Made by a program: the position numbers and the translations under genes. Source: Enhydrobacter sp. (lineage in GTDB: Bacteria; Pseudomonadota; Alphaproteobacteria; Reyranellales; Reyranellaceae). From it: a stretch of 64,000 bases of DNA. How positions within the stretch are numbered: position 1 is the stretch's first letter; each line of letters starts with the position of its first letter. The notes beneath the pieces are model-generated. The model had not been told where the DNA came from. It searched no databases and saw only the letters and a list, made by a program, of their open reading frames with translations. Shown here in pieces: positions 47,492 through 55,019 of the stretch. The stretch is from positions 3,715,001 to 3,779,000 of the forward strand of contig NZ_CP126889.1 in NCBI RefSeq assembly GCF_030246845.1, read 5' to 3'.

Positions 47492-48547
47492 ATGACATGC
47501 GCTCGTCTGTTGGGCATCGTCCTGGGTGCCGTCTCGATCTGCTGCGGCGGACAGACGGTCGGATCCGAGCCGTTGCGCCTCGCGCTGGTCATTTCCAACG
47601 CGCAGTACAAGTCGTTGCCGCCGCTCGCGACGTGCGAGGCCTCGGCTACGATCGTGCGTGACGCGCTGCGCGGCAAGGGGATCGAGGTCGTCGAACGGCA
47701 CGACCTGGGACGCGGCGAATTCGACACCGCCATCGGCAGTCTGGCCCGCCGCGCCGGCTCGGCGCCCTCCACTTTCGTGACGCTCTACTATTGCGGCTAC
47801 GCCGTGGAGTTCAACGGGCGGTCGTTTCTGCTGCCCACCTCGGCCAGTCTCGCGCGCGAGTACGACGTGCTCACGCAAGGCATCATCTCGAAGAGCCTGC
47901 TGGACAGCCTGATGCGGGCAAAAGACAGCGGCGGCCTTCTGCTGCTGGACGTCTTTCGGACATCGAGCGCTGCATCGTCGGGCCTTGCCCGCCTGGTCGA
48001 TCAGGCAACGCCATCGAGCTATGCGGTAATCGGCGCGAGCAACGACGCCGTGCCGGGAGGGCCCACGCCGGCATCCCTGGCGTTGCGCGAGGAGGCGTCC
48101 GAGCTGGGGCCGGACGTCGAGCCGTTCACGACCGGCATGCGCCATCGACTGGCCAAGAATGCGTCGGTAACGACACACTTCAGCCTGGCGACTGCCCGTC
48201 CCGCGGCGCCTTCCTCGTCCACCGTGCCGGCGACACCTTCGTCCTCATCGACCGCGATAGCGCCGCCGCCGCCGACGCCGCCGGCGGCCCCCACTTTCGC
48301 TGCTCCGCAGGCCGCGCCAATGCCGGCTCGTCAGATCATGGCGGACGAGGAAGGGATGTCTGAGCAGGACCGTCGGCTGGTTCAGGTGAAGCTCGCGACG
48401 CTGGGCTACTATATTGGCCGGATAGACGCGAACTTCGGTCCCGAAACGCGCGCTGCCATCCGCCGCTATCAGTTCGAGATCAAAGCCGAGATGACCGGAC
48501 ACCTGACGGCCGAGCAGGCGACACGGCTGGTGAACAGCGTGCGGTAG
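47492..48547 (+). CDS. Exported caspase-fold protein lacking both catalytic residues, fused to a peptidoglycan-binding domain
   Basis: This 351-residue protein has an N-terminal signal (1-24), a caspase/metacaspase p20-like domain (about 27-185), a Ser/Pro/Ala-rich linker (232-290) and a PG_binding_1 domain (about 300-350, VQVKLATLGYYIGRIDANFG, TRAAIRRYQ). Active caspase-fold proteins have SGH and DxC(R) motifs. Here the first reads CGY (Tyr103 for His) and the second LLDVFR (Phe155 for Cys), so the protease should be dead. The PG-binding domain places it at the cell wall. It precedes the sensor-kinase genes by 9 bases, as the first gene of the T6SS-side cluster. Confidence 0.8.
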   Translation: MTCARLLGIVLGAVSICCGGQTVGSEPLRLALVISNAQYKSLPPLATCEASATIVRDALRGKGIEVVERHDLGRGEFDTAIGSLARRAGSAPSTFVTLYYCGYAVEFNGRSFLLPTSASLAREYDVLTQGIISKSLLDSLMRAKDSGGLLLLDVFRTSSAASSGLARLVDQATPSSYAVIGASNDAVPGGPTPASLALREEASELGPDVEPFTTGMRHRLAKNASVTTHFSLATARPAAPSSSTVPATPSSSSTAIAPPPPTPPAAPTFAAPQAAPMPARQIMADEEGMSEQDRRLVQVKLATLGYYIGRIDANFGPETRAAIRRYQFEIKAEMTGHLTAEQATRLVNSVR

Positions 48548-48556
48548 GAGAGCGAC

Positions 48557-49432
48557 ATGGGCCTGCGGACCAAGTTCAACCTGGTGATGATCACTGCCTT
48601 CCTGATCGGACTCGCGGTGGCGACGCTCCTGGCATGGGAGATTACGACCGAGGAAGCCAAGCGGCAGATGCTGAGCGAGGCGACGCTCCTCATGCGCAGC
48701 GGAACGGCGGTCCGCAGCTACACCTCGAAGGAGATCGGGCCCCTGATTTCCGAGCAGATGTCGGTGCGCTTCCTGCCGCATTCCGTGCCGTCCTGGTCGG
48801 CTCAGACCGTGCTCAAGGACGTTCACAAGGACTTTCCCGACTATTCCTACAAGGAGGCGGCGCTCAATCCGACCAATCCATCCGACCGGGCCACGGCCTG
48901 GGAAGCCGACATCATCAATGAATTCAAGCGCAACAGCGAACTGGCCGAGTTCGTGGCCACCCGCGACACGCCGGCCGGACAGTTCCTGACCTTTGCCCGG
49001 CCGTTCCGCCTGACCGACCGCGCCTGCCTTGCCTGCCACTCGACCCCGGCCTCGGCGCCCACGACGATGGTCGACCTCTATGGCAACAGCAACGGCTTTG
49101 GCTGGGTGATGAACGACGTCATCGGGGCGCAGATCGTGTCGGTCCCGATGAGCGTCGCGCTCACCCGGGCGAAGCATTCGCTGCTGGCCTTCGTGGCGGC
49201 GCTGAGTGCCGTGTTTGCGGGGATGCTGATCATCCTGAACGTGCTGATGCACTTCTTCATCCTGAAGCCGATGCAGGAAATCACCGCGCTGGCGCGCGAC
49301 GTCAGTGCGGGCAAGACGGACGTGCCGGAATACAAGGTGAAAGGCCGCGACGAGATCGCCTCGCTGGGGCGCTCCTTCAACCTGATGCACCGCAGCCTGC
49401 AGAACGCCATCCGGATGCTCGAGGGCGCATGA
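48557..49432 (+). CDS. DUF3365 heme-binding sensor with HAMP domain
   Basis: This 291-residue membrane protein has TM1 (about 8-28), a periplasmic DUF3365/Tll0287-like domain (30-200) with one c-type heme motif, RACLACH (Cys157, Cys160, His161), TM2 (about 207-235) and a HAMP domain (236-288) that ends the protein. There is no kinase or cyclase output, so it must signal through a partner; the Ser/Thr kinase 26 bases downstream is the obvious one. DUF3365 sensors are thought to sense redox state or gases through heme. Confidence 0.88.
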   Translation: MGLRTKFNLVMITAFLIGLAVATLLAWEITTEEAKRQMLSEATLLMRSGTAVRSYTSKEIGPLISEQMSVRFLPHSVPSWSAQTVLKDVHKDFPDYSYKEAALNPTNPSDRATAWEADIINEFKRNSELAEFVATRDTPAGQFLTFARPFRLTDRACLACHSTPASAPTTMVDLYGNSNGFGWVMNDVIGAQIVSVPMSVALTRAKHSLLAFVAALSAVFAGMLIILNVLMHFFILKPMQEITALARDVSAGKTDVPEYKVKGRDEIASLGRSFNLMHRSLQNAIRMLEGA

Positions 49433-49458
49433 TCAGCTTGTCTTCGGGAGGATAGTTC

Positions 49459-50862
49459 GTGGCGGATCCGCTCCCGACCACCATTGGCCGCTACGTCGTC
49501 GAAAGTCTGGTCGGCATCGGAGGCATGGGCCAGATCTTCAAGGCGCATGATCCCGATATCCGGCGACCGGTCGCCATCAAGCTGATCTCGACCAGGTTGA
49601 TGAGCGGCGCCGACTCGGACGAGTATATCCGGCGCTTCCGGCGCGAGGCCCAGGCGGCCGCCCGCTGCGCCCATCCCAATATCGTCGCTGTCTACGACTT
49701 CGCCTTGCACGAGGGTCAGCCCTTCATGGCGATGGAGTTCGTCTATGGCGTGAGCCTGCGTCAGGCGCTCGACGCTGCGCCCGTGATGGCCGTCCCGGAT
49801 GCCATCCGCATCATGCTGCAGGTGCTGGACGCGCTGTCGAGCGCCCATGAGCTCGGCGTGATCCATCAGGACATCAAGCCGGCCAACATCATGCTGACGC
49901 CGGACATGCGGGTGAAGGTCGCGGACTTCGGCATCTCGCGCTTCGTGAACACGGAGGTCACGAGCATCTCCTCCTCGATGGGGACACCCAACTACATGTC
50001 GCCCGAGCAGTGCCACGGCGGCGCGGTCGACGGCCGCTCCGATATCTTCTCGGCAGGCGCCACGCTCTTCGAGATGGTGGCCGGCGCACGCGCGTTTCCG
50101 GGCCACAATCTCGCCGATGTCAGCCACCGCATCCGGTTCGAGCGGCTGCCGCTCCTGCCGGCCGCCGTTCGCGCGGCGGCGCCCAGGCTGCAACTCGTGC
50201 TGGAGCGCGCCATGGAGAAGCAGCCCGAGGATCGCTTCAGCACGGGACCGGAGATGGCCGCGGCCCTGCAGCAGGTGCTCGCGAGCTTCGGCCGTGGTGA
50301 CGCGACGGGCGATCAGGGCGAGAGGACCCACGTCTCGCCGATCGGCACACCGACCGGAAGTGCCGCGCCGCCCCCTCCCGATTCGCAGAACGTGGCGCGG
50401 TCGGACGCCGGATCCGGCCGACGGCTGTCCGAGTCCCAGATAGATCCCGACACCCTGCGCGCGCTCGAGGACAAGCTGACAGGCTATATCGGGCCGATTG
50501 CCCGTGTCCTGGTGCGGACGACGGCAGGCCGCAGCCGATCGGTCAGCGACCTTTGCGCGCAACTCGCGCTCACTGTCGCGGACCCGGCCGAGCGCGAGCG
50601 CTTCCGCCGCGACGTGAATTCCCTGATCCGGCCGTCCGCACTATCGCCCGGCGAGCCCGGAGGCTCACGGGATCGTCTGTCCGAGCGCGAGCTGGAGCGG
50701 GTGCAGGAGGCCTTGGCCCACTACGTCGGGCCGATCGCGCGGGTTCTCGTGCGGCGCGCAACGGCCGATGCGACGTCGGTCGAGGCTCTTTGGCTCAGTC
50801 TGGCCAATCACATCGAGTCGCCGGTGGAGCGATCGGCCTTTCTGGGGCAACGTCATCGGTAG
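49459..50862 (+). CDS. Serine/threonine protein kinase, PpkA-like, non-RD type
   Basis: This 467-residue kinase has a glycine loop GIGGMGQIF, Lys41 in VAIK, catalytic loop HQDIKPANI (Asp138; the usual Arg before it is Gln137), DFG at 156-158 and GTPNYMSPE. After a disordered linker (280-320) come two similar domains (about 325-385 and 400-462), each with a YIGPIARVLVRT or YVGPIARVLVRR core, of the type named DUF8082. It has no membrane helix. By analogy with PpkA, it probably phosphorylates TagH or other T6SS proteins, opposed by the PP2C phosphatase at 61955. The start is a GTG after GGGAGGA. Confidence 0.92.
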   Translation: MADPLPTTIGRYVVESLVGIGGMGQIFKAHDPDIRRPVAIKLISTRLMSGADSDEYIRRFRREAQAAARCAHPNIVAVYDFALHEGQPFMAMEFVYGVSLRQALDAAPVMAVPDAIRIMLQVLDALSSAHELGVIHQDIKPANIMLTPDMRVKVADFGISRFVNTEVTSISSSMGTPNYMSPEQCHGGAVDGRSDIFSAGATLFEMVAGARAFPGHNLADVSHRIRFERLPLLPAAVRAAAPRLQLVLERAMEKQPEDRFSTGPEMAAALQQVLASFGRGDATGDQGERTHVSPIGTPTGSAAPPPPDSQNVARSDAGSGRRLSESQIDPDTLRALEDKLTGYIGPIARVLVRTTAGRSRSVSDLCAQLALTVADPAERERFRRDVNSLIRPSALSPGEPGGSRDRLSERELERVQEALAHYVGPIARVLVRRATADATSVEALWLSLANHIESPVERSAFLGQRHR

Positions 50863-50916
50863 GCCGACGGCACGCCGTCCGTGACAGTAGAGCCATTCAG
50901 CCGGGAGCCCTAACCC

Positions 50917-51540
50917 ATGGCGTTCGCCATCCCAGTCAAGCCCGCCAGCTTCCTGACCTACTATCCGCTGGTGACCAGCACGAGCGTGACCATTGGGAGG
51001 CCGCCCAAGACCAGGTTCGCCGTTTCCCTGAAAGATCCCGGAGGGTCTCTCCGTGGCGAACTGGACAATTGGGTCACCGAACTCAAGAACGAGGATCCGA
51101 ACTACACGACATGCTGCATCCAGATGTCCCACGCCATCAACATGGCGTTTCACATGGTCGATCCGACGAAGATGGTGGGTGCGCGCAGCAGCCGCCGCAA
51201 GACCCGCTCCTTCAGGATCGCCGCGGCCGCCAACAAGGAGTTCCACTACCTTGCGTCGGTCGATGAGATGAAGGCGTTTCTCGACAGCACCTTCGATGAT
51301 GGCGAGGAGATCTCGCGCCGTGCCGACGGCAAGCCGGCGTCGCAGCAGGAGGCGAGGTCGTTTGTCCAGGATCGGCCCGGCATCGTGGTGTTCATGAAGA
51401 ACCAGTCATGGGGCTTCCATACCGAGGTCTGGACGGGCAGCGATTGGCATCAGAACTGGATGAAGGGACGGATGGAGCCCTTCGGCTGGGCTCCGGTATG
51501 GTTCTGGGACATGGGCGTCCCGAGCGTGCCGATCGTGTGA
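50917..51540 (+). CDS. Tae4-like NlpC/P60-fold amidase, probable T6SS effector
   Basis: This 207-residue protein fits the Tae4 plan: a catalytic-Cys helix YTTCCIQMSHAINMAF (Cys66 or Cys67) and a catalytic His168 in GIVVFMKNQSWGFHTEVW followed by TGSDWHQNW. Tae4 proteins cleave the D-Glu-mDAP bond of peptidoglycan after delivery by T6SS. It lacks a signal peptide, as expected for a T6SS-delivered enzyme. It stands between the PpkA-like kinase and a HExxH protein. No obvious Tai4 immunity protein is adjacent; the small secreted protein at 52352 is the only candidate. Confidence 0.75.
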   Translation: MAFAIPVKPASFLTYYPLVTSTSVTIGRPPKTRFAVSLKDPGGSLRGELDNWVTELKNEDPNYTTCCIQMSHAINMAFHMVDPTKMVGARSSRRKTRSFRIAAAANKEFHYLASVDEMKAFLDSTFDDGEEISRRADGKPASQQEARSFVQDRPGIVVFMKNQSWGFHTEVWTGSDWHQNWMKGRMEPFGWAPVWFWDMGVPSVPIV

Positions 51541-51553
51541 GGAGGCAACGACG

Positions 51554-52258
51554 ATGCCTACGCCCTGGGAAGACAGCATCAGGAACCGGAAGGTCAAGCA
51601 GCTCACGATCTTCGTGGTGCCGACCCTGAGCAAGCCGTGGCGCAGGGCGTTCGACGACGCGCTGAAGACCTTCAACCAGTTGTCGAAGGTTCACAAGCTC
51701 GGCGTCACGATGGCGGCGCCCGCGGATGCGAAGAAGCCCGATCCGGACGGCGAGGACGGCGCCGATGTCCAGTTCGACATGGGGAAGGGCGACATCACCT
51801 TCACCGCCCTCGGTCAGGACTTTCTGATCAAGAGTTTTTCCGGTACGGCCATGCACGGCAAGACCGAGGCCGTGCAAAGGCACTTCGGCAGCCAACCCGA
51901 CCGGATCCGGCGAGCCTTCGTGTTCGTGCCCGAAACGCCGATGATAACCGCCCTCATGAGAGTCGGCCGGGACAAGTTCAACAACGTGCAGCGCGAGGCC
52001 GGCCATGGCATCAAGCATTTCATTGCCGCCCACGAGCTCATCCATGTCTGCGGACTGGACAATTCCGACCATACCAAATACGGGCCTGACGCCGATCTGT
52101 TCATCGAGCAGCCGCAGCCGCTTGCCGGCCCCTTCGACAAGCCGGACGAGGACAAGCTCGTGCTCCACAATCCGCCGCGGCCCAAGCCGAATGTGATGTC
52201 GCCGCCGATTTTTCTGAAGAAGGCGACTGCGGACAAGATCAGGGACATCTGGAAGTGA
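51554..52258 (+). CDS. HExxH-motif putative metalloprotease, possible T6SS effector
   Basis: This 234-residue protein has one clear catalytic motif, HFIAAHELIHVCGLDNSDH (His160, Glu161, His164; then Asp172 and His173 as possible third ligand). It resembles a zincin, but the exact metzincin spacing would put Asn170 at the third-ligand site, so the family is uncertain. The N-terminal third (IFVVPTLSKPWRRAFDDAL) is unassigned. No signal peptide. GAGGAGG stands before the ATG, 13 bases after the Tae4-like gene, which suggests co-expression and perhaps shared delivery by T6SS. Confidence 0.65.
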   Translation: MPTPWEDSIRNRKVKQLTIFVVPTLSKPWRRAFDDALKTFNQLSKVHKLGVTMAAPADAKKPDPDGEDGADVQFDMGKGDITFTALGQDFLIKSFSGTAMHGKTEAVQRHFGSQPDRIRRAFVFVPETPMITALMRVGRDKFNNVQREAGHGIKHFIAAHELIHVCGLDNSDHTKYGPDADLFIEQPQPLAGPFDKPDEDKLVLHNPPRPKPNVMSPPIFLKKATADKIRDIWK

Positions 52259-52351
52259 TGCGGCGAGCCGTCGAGAGGCAAGGCGACGATCATTGAGCTG
52301 TCGCCTGCGGCAGGCTGGGCTACACTGCAGGTTTCGCGGCGGACGGAGCTC

Positions 52352-52618
52352 ATGAAACTCGGCCTCTTGTTCCTTTCGGCATCTCTGCTCGCATTGTCGA
52401 CCGGCGCCGAGGCGCAAAGTGACGACAAGGGCTATTGCAGTGAGCTCATCGGCCTCTATCGCCGCTACATCCAGAACTCGCCGGGCCATCAATTCGACAT
52501 CGATGCCATCAATGCGATCGAGCAATGCCAGAAGGGCAACGTCGAGGCAGGTATCCCGGTGCTTGAGAAGAAGCTGCGCCAGGGGCGGATTTCGCTGCCT
52601 GGCAATTTCAAGCCGTAG
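52352..52618 (+). CDS. Small secreted protein of unknown function, paralogue of the gene at 11780
   Basis: This 88-residue protein has a Sec signal peptide (residues 1-21, ending GAEAQ) and a mature domain with GYCSELIGLYRRYIQ, AIEQCQKGN and AGIPVLEKKL. The YC, later Cys and GIPxLExKL pattern recurs in the protein at 11780-12106. Its periplasmic location next to two candidate effectors makes it a possible immunity protein, but the paralogue far from any effector argues for a general function. GGAG precedes the ATG. Confidence 0.7.
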   Translation: MKLGLLFLSASLLALSTGAEAQSDDKGYCSELIGLYRRYIQNSPGHQFDIDAINAIEQCQKGNVEAGIPVLEKKLRQGRISLPGNFKP

Positions 52619-52623
52619 CGCGC

Positions 52624-52638
52624 ACGGCAGCGTGCCGT
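52624..52638. terminator. Hairpin between convergent genes
   Basis: ACGGCA and TGCCGT form a 6-base stem around a GCG loop, in the short space between the plus-strand secreted protein (stop 52618) and the minus-strand glucosaminidase (stop 52638). No T-run is visible, so bidirectional termination is only possible. Confidence 0.35.
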
Positions 52639-53438
52639 CAGCCGCCGCGCGCGGACTCGAGGTCGTATTGCTTCAGGTGATAGTTATCCATTACCCACTT
52701 CAGCGTCAGGCCGTATTGGGGATCGGTCGCGTAGACGCCGGTGAGCGCATCGGCGAAGCGGTCGGGATCCTGGGCGAACGCCATGGCCGGCCGATAGGGC
52801 GCCGCCGTGGACAGCAACCGGCCGTGCGCCTCGAAAGCCTCCGACAGGCTGGTGAAACGCCGGAACCGGGCCGTCGTCGTGATCACCTTGCCGTCGATCA
52901 CCTCGCGGGTCTCGCTTTCCACCGCCGGCTCCGTCTGCACCGCCTTTATCCCGAACGGATTGTTGCTGTCGGGCGGCATTGCCGATCCCCAGGCGCTCTC
53001 CACGATCCACTGCGCCACGGTGATCGCGGCGGGCACGCCCCAGCGGCGCTGGGAGGCCTTGGCGGCCTCGATCACGTCCGCCGGAACGATGCCGACATGG
53101 CCGAACGGCGTTGCCCGGGTCGGCTCCTGGTTCACCAGCGGGCGCGCGGCCAGGGCGTAGTAGGTCGGGCTTCCGGGCGCGACCTGGCCGGTCGGCGGGT
53201 TCATGCCCATGATCACGGCCTGGAATGCCTTGATGGCCAGGATCGTGCCCGGGTCGGCCGTGCCCGTCACGGGAACGTCGGTATGGGGCTTGGGCAGCCT
53301 CTTGTTCAGGAGCGACTGGATAATGAACACGTCGACCGGGCCGTTGACGGCATCCTGTCCGACGGACGTGAAGATCGGCGGCGCGACGCTGCCCACCTCG
53401 TCGGTGCTCAGGATGGTGGGTGACGGCGCAAGGCACAT
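52638..53438 (-). CDS. Glucosaminidase with N-terminal peptidoglycan-binding-like module
   Basis: This 266-residue protein has a short peptidoglycan-binding-like region (about 30-80, VNGPVDVFIIQSLLN, then AIKAFQ) and a glucosaminidase/FlgJ-like domain (115-260) with the catalytic Glu147 in AQWIVESAWG and NNPFGIKA. It should cleave glycan strands between N-acetylglucosamine and its neighbour. There is no signal peptide, so delivery by T6SS would explain an exported function. It is on the opposite strand, facing away from tagH. The ATG at 53438 fits the domain start; upstream starts add low-complexity sequence. Confidence 0.8.
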   Translation of the reverse strand: MCLAPSPTILSTDEVGSVAPPIFTSVGQDAVNGPVDVFIIQSLLNKRLPKPHTDVPVTGTADPGTILAIKAFQAVIMGMNPPTGQVAPGSPTYYALAARPLVNQEPTRATPFGHVGIVPADVIEAAKASQRRWGVPAAITVAQWIVESAWGSAMPPDSNNPFGIKAVQTEPAVESETREVIDGKVITTTARFRRFTSLSEAFEAHGRLLSTAAPYRPAMAFAQDPDRFADALTGVYATDPQYGLTLKWVMDNYHLKQYDLESARGG

Positions 53439-53611
53439 GGCGACATCTTCTTTCGAAGGTCGGGTGAGCGGAGGCAGGATGGCGGGCGTCATACGGCCCG
53501 TCAACATGGCCGCCCGCGGCGCACCCGGCGGCGCAGACGATGCCGAGACTTGCAACCGGCTGCCGGGGCGCTCGAAGAAGGCTGCCCAACCGACAGAAAA
53601 TCCAAATCCGA

Positions 53612-53641
53612 TTGCCCTGCCGAGGGTTCCCCGACTACAAT
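53612..53641 (+). promoter_or_regulatory. Candidate promoter of the T6SS tagH-tssK-tssL-tssM operon
   Basis: TTGCCC (53612-53617) and TACAAT (53636-53641) are separated by 18 bases, a reasonable sigma70-type promoter about 80 bases upstream of the tagH start. It lies in the 290-base divergent gap between the glucosaminidase and tagH genes, where no other coding sequence is visible. Confidence 0.5.
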
Positions 53642-53728
53642 TTTCCTATTGGGACCTATCGGCTGCACGATGATGTTCAGGGAGTCCTTCGCTGCCGTCC
53701 GTCTCCCTCCGCTGCAGTGAGCGTTCAC

Positions 53729-54991
53729 GTGACCCTGAAGCTCGTCATGATCCGCTGTCCCGACAACGTGGCGCCGCAAAGGCGCGAGGTCCGCGGCGGC
53801 GAGTTTTCGATCGGGAGGGGGCAGGACAACGAGTGGGTCATCGCCGATCCCGAGCGCCACCTGTCGAAGAGGCATTGCCGTCTGGTCTACAGCGCCGGCG
53901 ACTGGGAACTGCACGATCTCAGCACCAACGGCACGTTCCTCAACCAGGCCAGTGACCCCATAGGCCGTGGCGCCGTGCAGAAGTTGCGACACGGCGATCG
54001 GATCAAGTTCGGCCTGTACGAGATCGAGGTCACGATCGACGAAGAGGAGAGGGGTGCGTCCGATCGGGGCATCGCCATGCGCGACTCCGATCTTCGTGCC
54101 TATGACGATGGCGGATCGCCGGTGGCCGGCGCCGCGCCGGACGTGCCCGGCTCGCCGATCCTGCCTCCCGATTTCGATCCCCTGGCGCCCGAGCGGGAGC
54201 CGTTCGCGGGGCCCACGCAACCGGATCATGCGCCGGCGCTCCAGAGCGCATTCCATCAGGCGCCGGTTCGAGCCGCCATCATTCCGGACGACTGGGATGT
54301 CGACCTGCCAGGGGCATCGCGCCCTCGTACCGCGTCGCCGCGCCTCGACGTAGCGCCTCCGCCGGCGTCTGGGCATTCGCCTGCCGTTGCCACGGGTACC
54401 GACGCCGAATTGGTGTCGGCCTTTCTGCGGGGCGCCGGACTGAGCCAAACGACCCTGCCGCATCCGGAGAAGACGCTGGAGCGGATCGGCGCCGCCCTGC
54501 GGGCGACCGTCAGCGGGCTTCGACAGACCTTGATGGCGCGGGCGAGCATCAAGGACGAATTCCGGATCGTGCAGACGATGATCCGGCCCACCGGCAACAA
54601 TCCGCTGAAGTTCTCGCTCGATGACGACGATGCGCTGGCAACCCTTCTCGGAACGGGCCGGCGCGGCGGAATGCCGGTCGACGACGCCATCGCGGAAGCC
54701 TTCGACGACCTTCGGATGCACGAGTTGGCCACGGTCCAGGCCATGCAGGAGGCGGTGCGCATCCTGCTTGCCCAGTTCGAGCCCGCTTCCATCGAGCGCA
54801 AATCGGCGGGCAACGGGCTGCAGATCCATCCCGCCCAGGGCAAGGCGAAGGCGTGGGATGCCTTCGTGCAGCTTCACAAGGGCGTCACCCAGGCGCTCTC
54901 GGACGATTTCGACAGCGTGTTCGGCAAGGCTTTCGCCCGTGCCTACGAGCAAGCGGTCGACAAGCTTGGCGCGGGCGGGAAGGAATCATGA
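53729..54991 (+). CDS. tagH: T6SS-associated FHA-domain protein TagH
   Basis: This 420-residue protein has an N-terminal FHA domain (about 10-100) with the phosphothreonine-binding residues in FSIGRGQDN, ERHLSKRHCRLV and LSTNGTFLN. After a Pro-rich linker comes the TagH C-terminal domain (about 230-418; RIGAALRATVSGLRQTLMAR, FDDLRMHELATVQAM). Fha/TagH proteins are phosphorylated by PpkA and switch T6SS on post-translationally. The GTG at 53729 gives the usual short N-terminus; GTG at 53717 is an alternative. It is the first gene of the T6SS core operon here. Confidence 0.9.
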   Translation: MTLKLVMIRCPDNVAPQRREVRGGEFSIGRGQDNEWVIADPERHLSKRHCRLVYSAGDWELHDLSTNGTFLNQASDPIGRGAVQKLRHGDRIKFGLYEIEVTIDEEERGASDRGIAMRDSDLRAYDDGGSPVAGAAPDVPGSPILPPDFDPLAPEREPFAGPTQPDHAPALQSAFHQAPVRAAIIPDDWDVDLPGASRPRTASPRLDVAPPPASGHSPAVATGTDAELVSAFLRGAGLSQTTLPHPEKTLERIGAALRATVSGLRQTLMARASIKDEFRIVQTMIRPTGNNPLKFSLDDDDALATLLGTGRRGGMPVDDAIAEAFDDLRMHELATVQAMQEAVRILLAQFEPASIERKSAGNGLQIHPAQGKAKAWDAFVQLHKGVTQALSDDFDSVFGKAFARAYEQAVDKLGAGGKES

Positions 54992-55019
54992 CGGCCGGCC
55001 ACTACGGACTGAAAGCAGC

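Noticed and set aside
52293..52326. Promoter for the small secreted protein at 52352
   Set aside because: TTGAGC and TACACT are present, but the spacing is 22 bases, too long for a sigma70 promoter.
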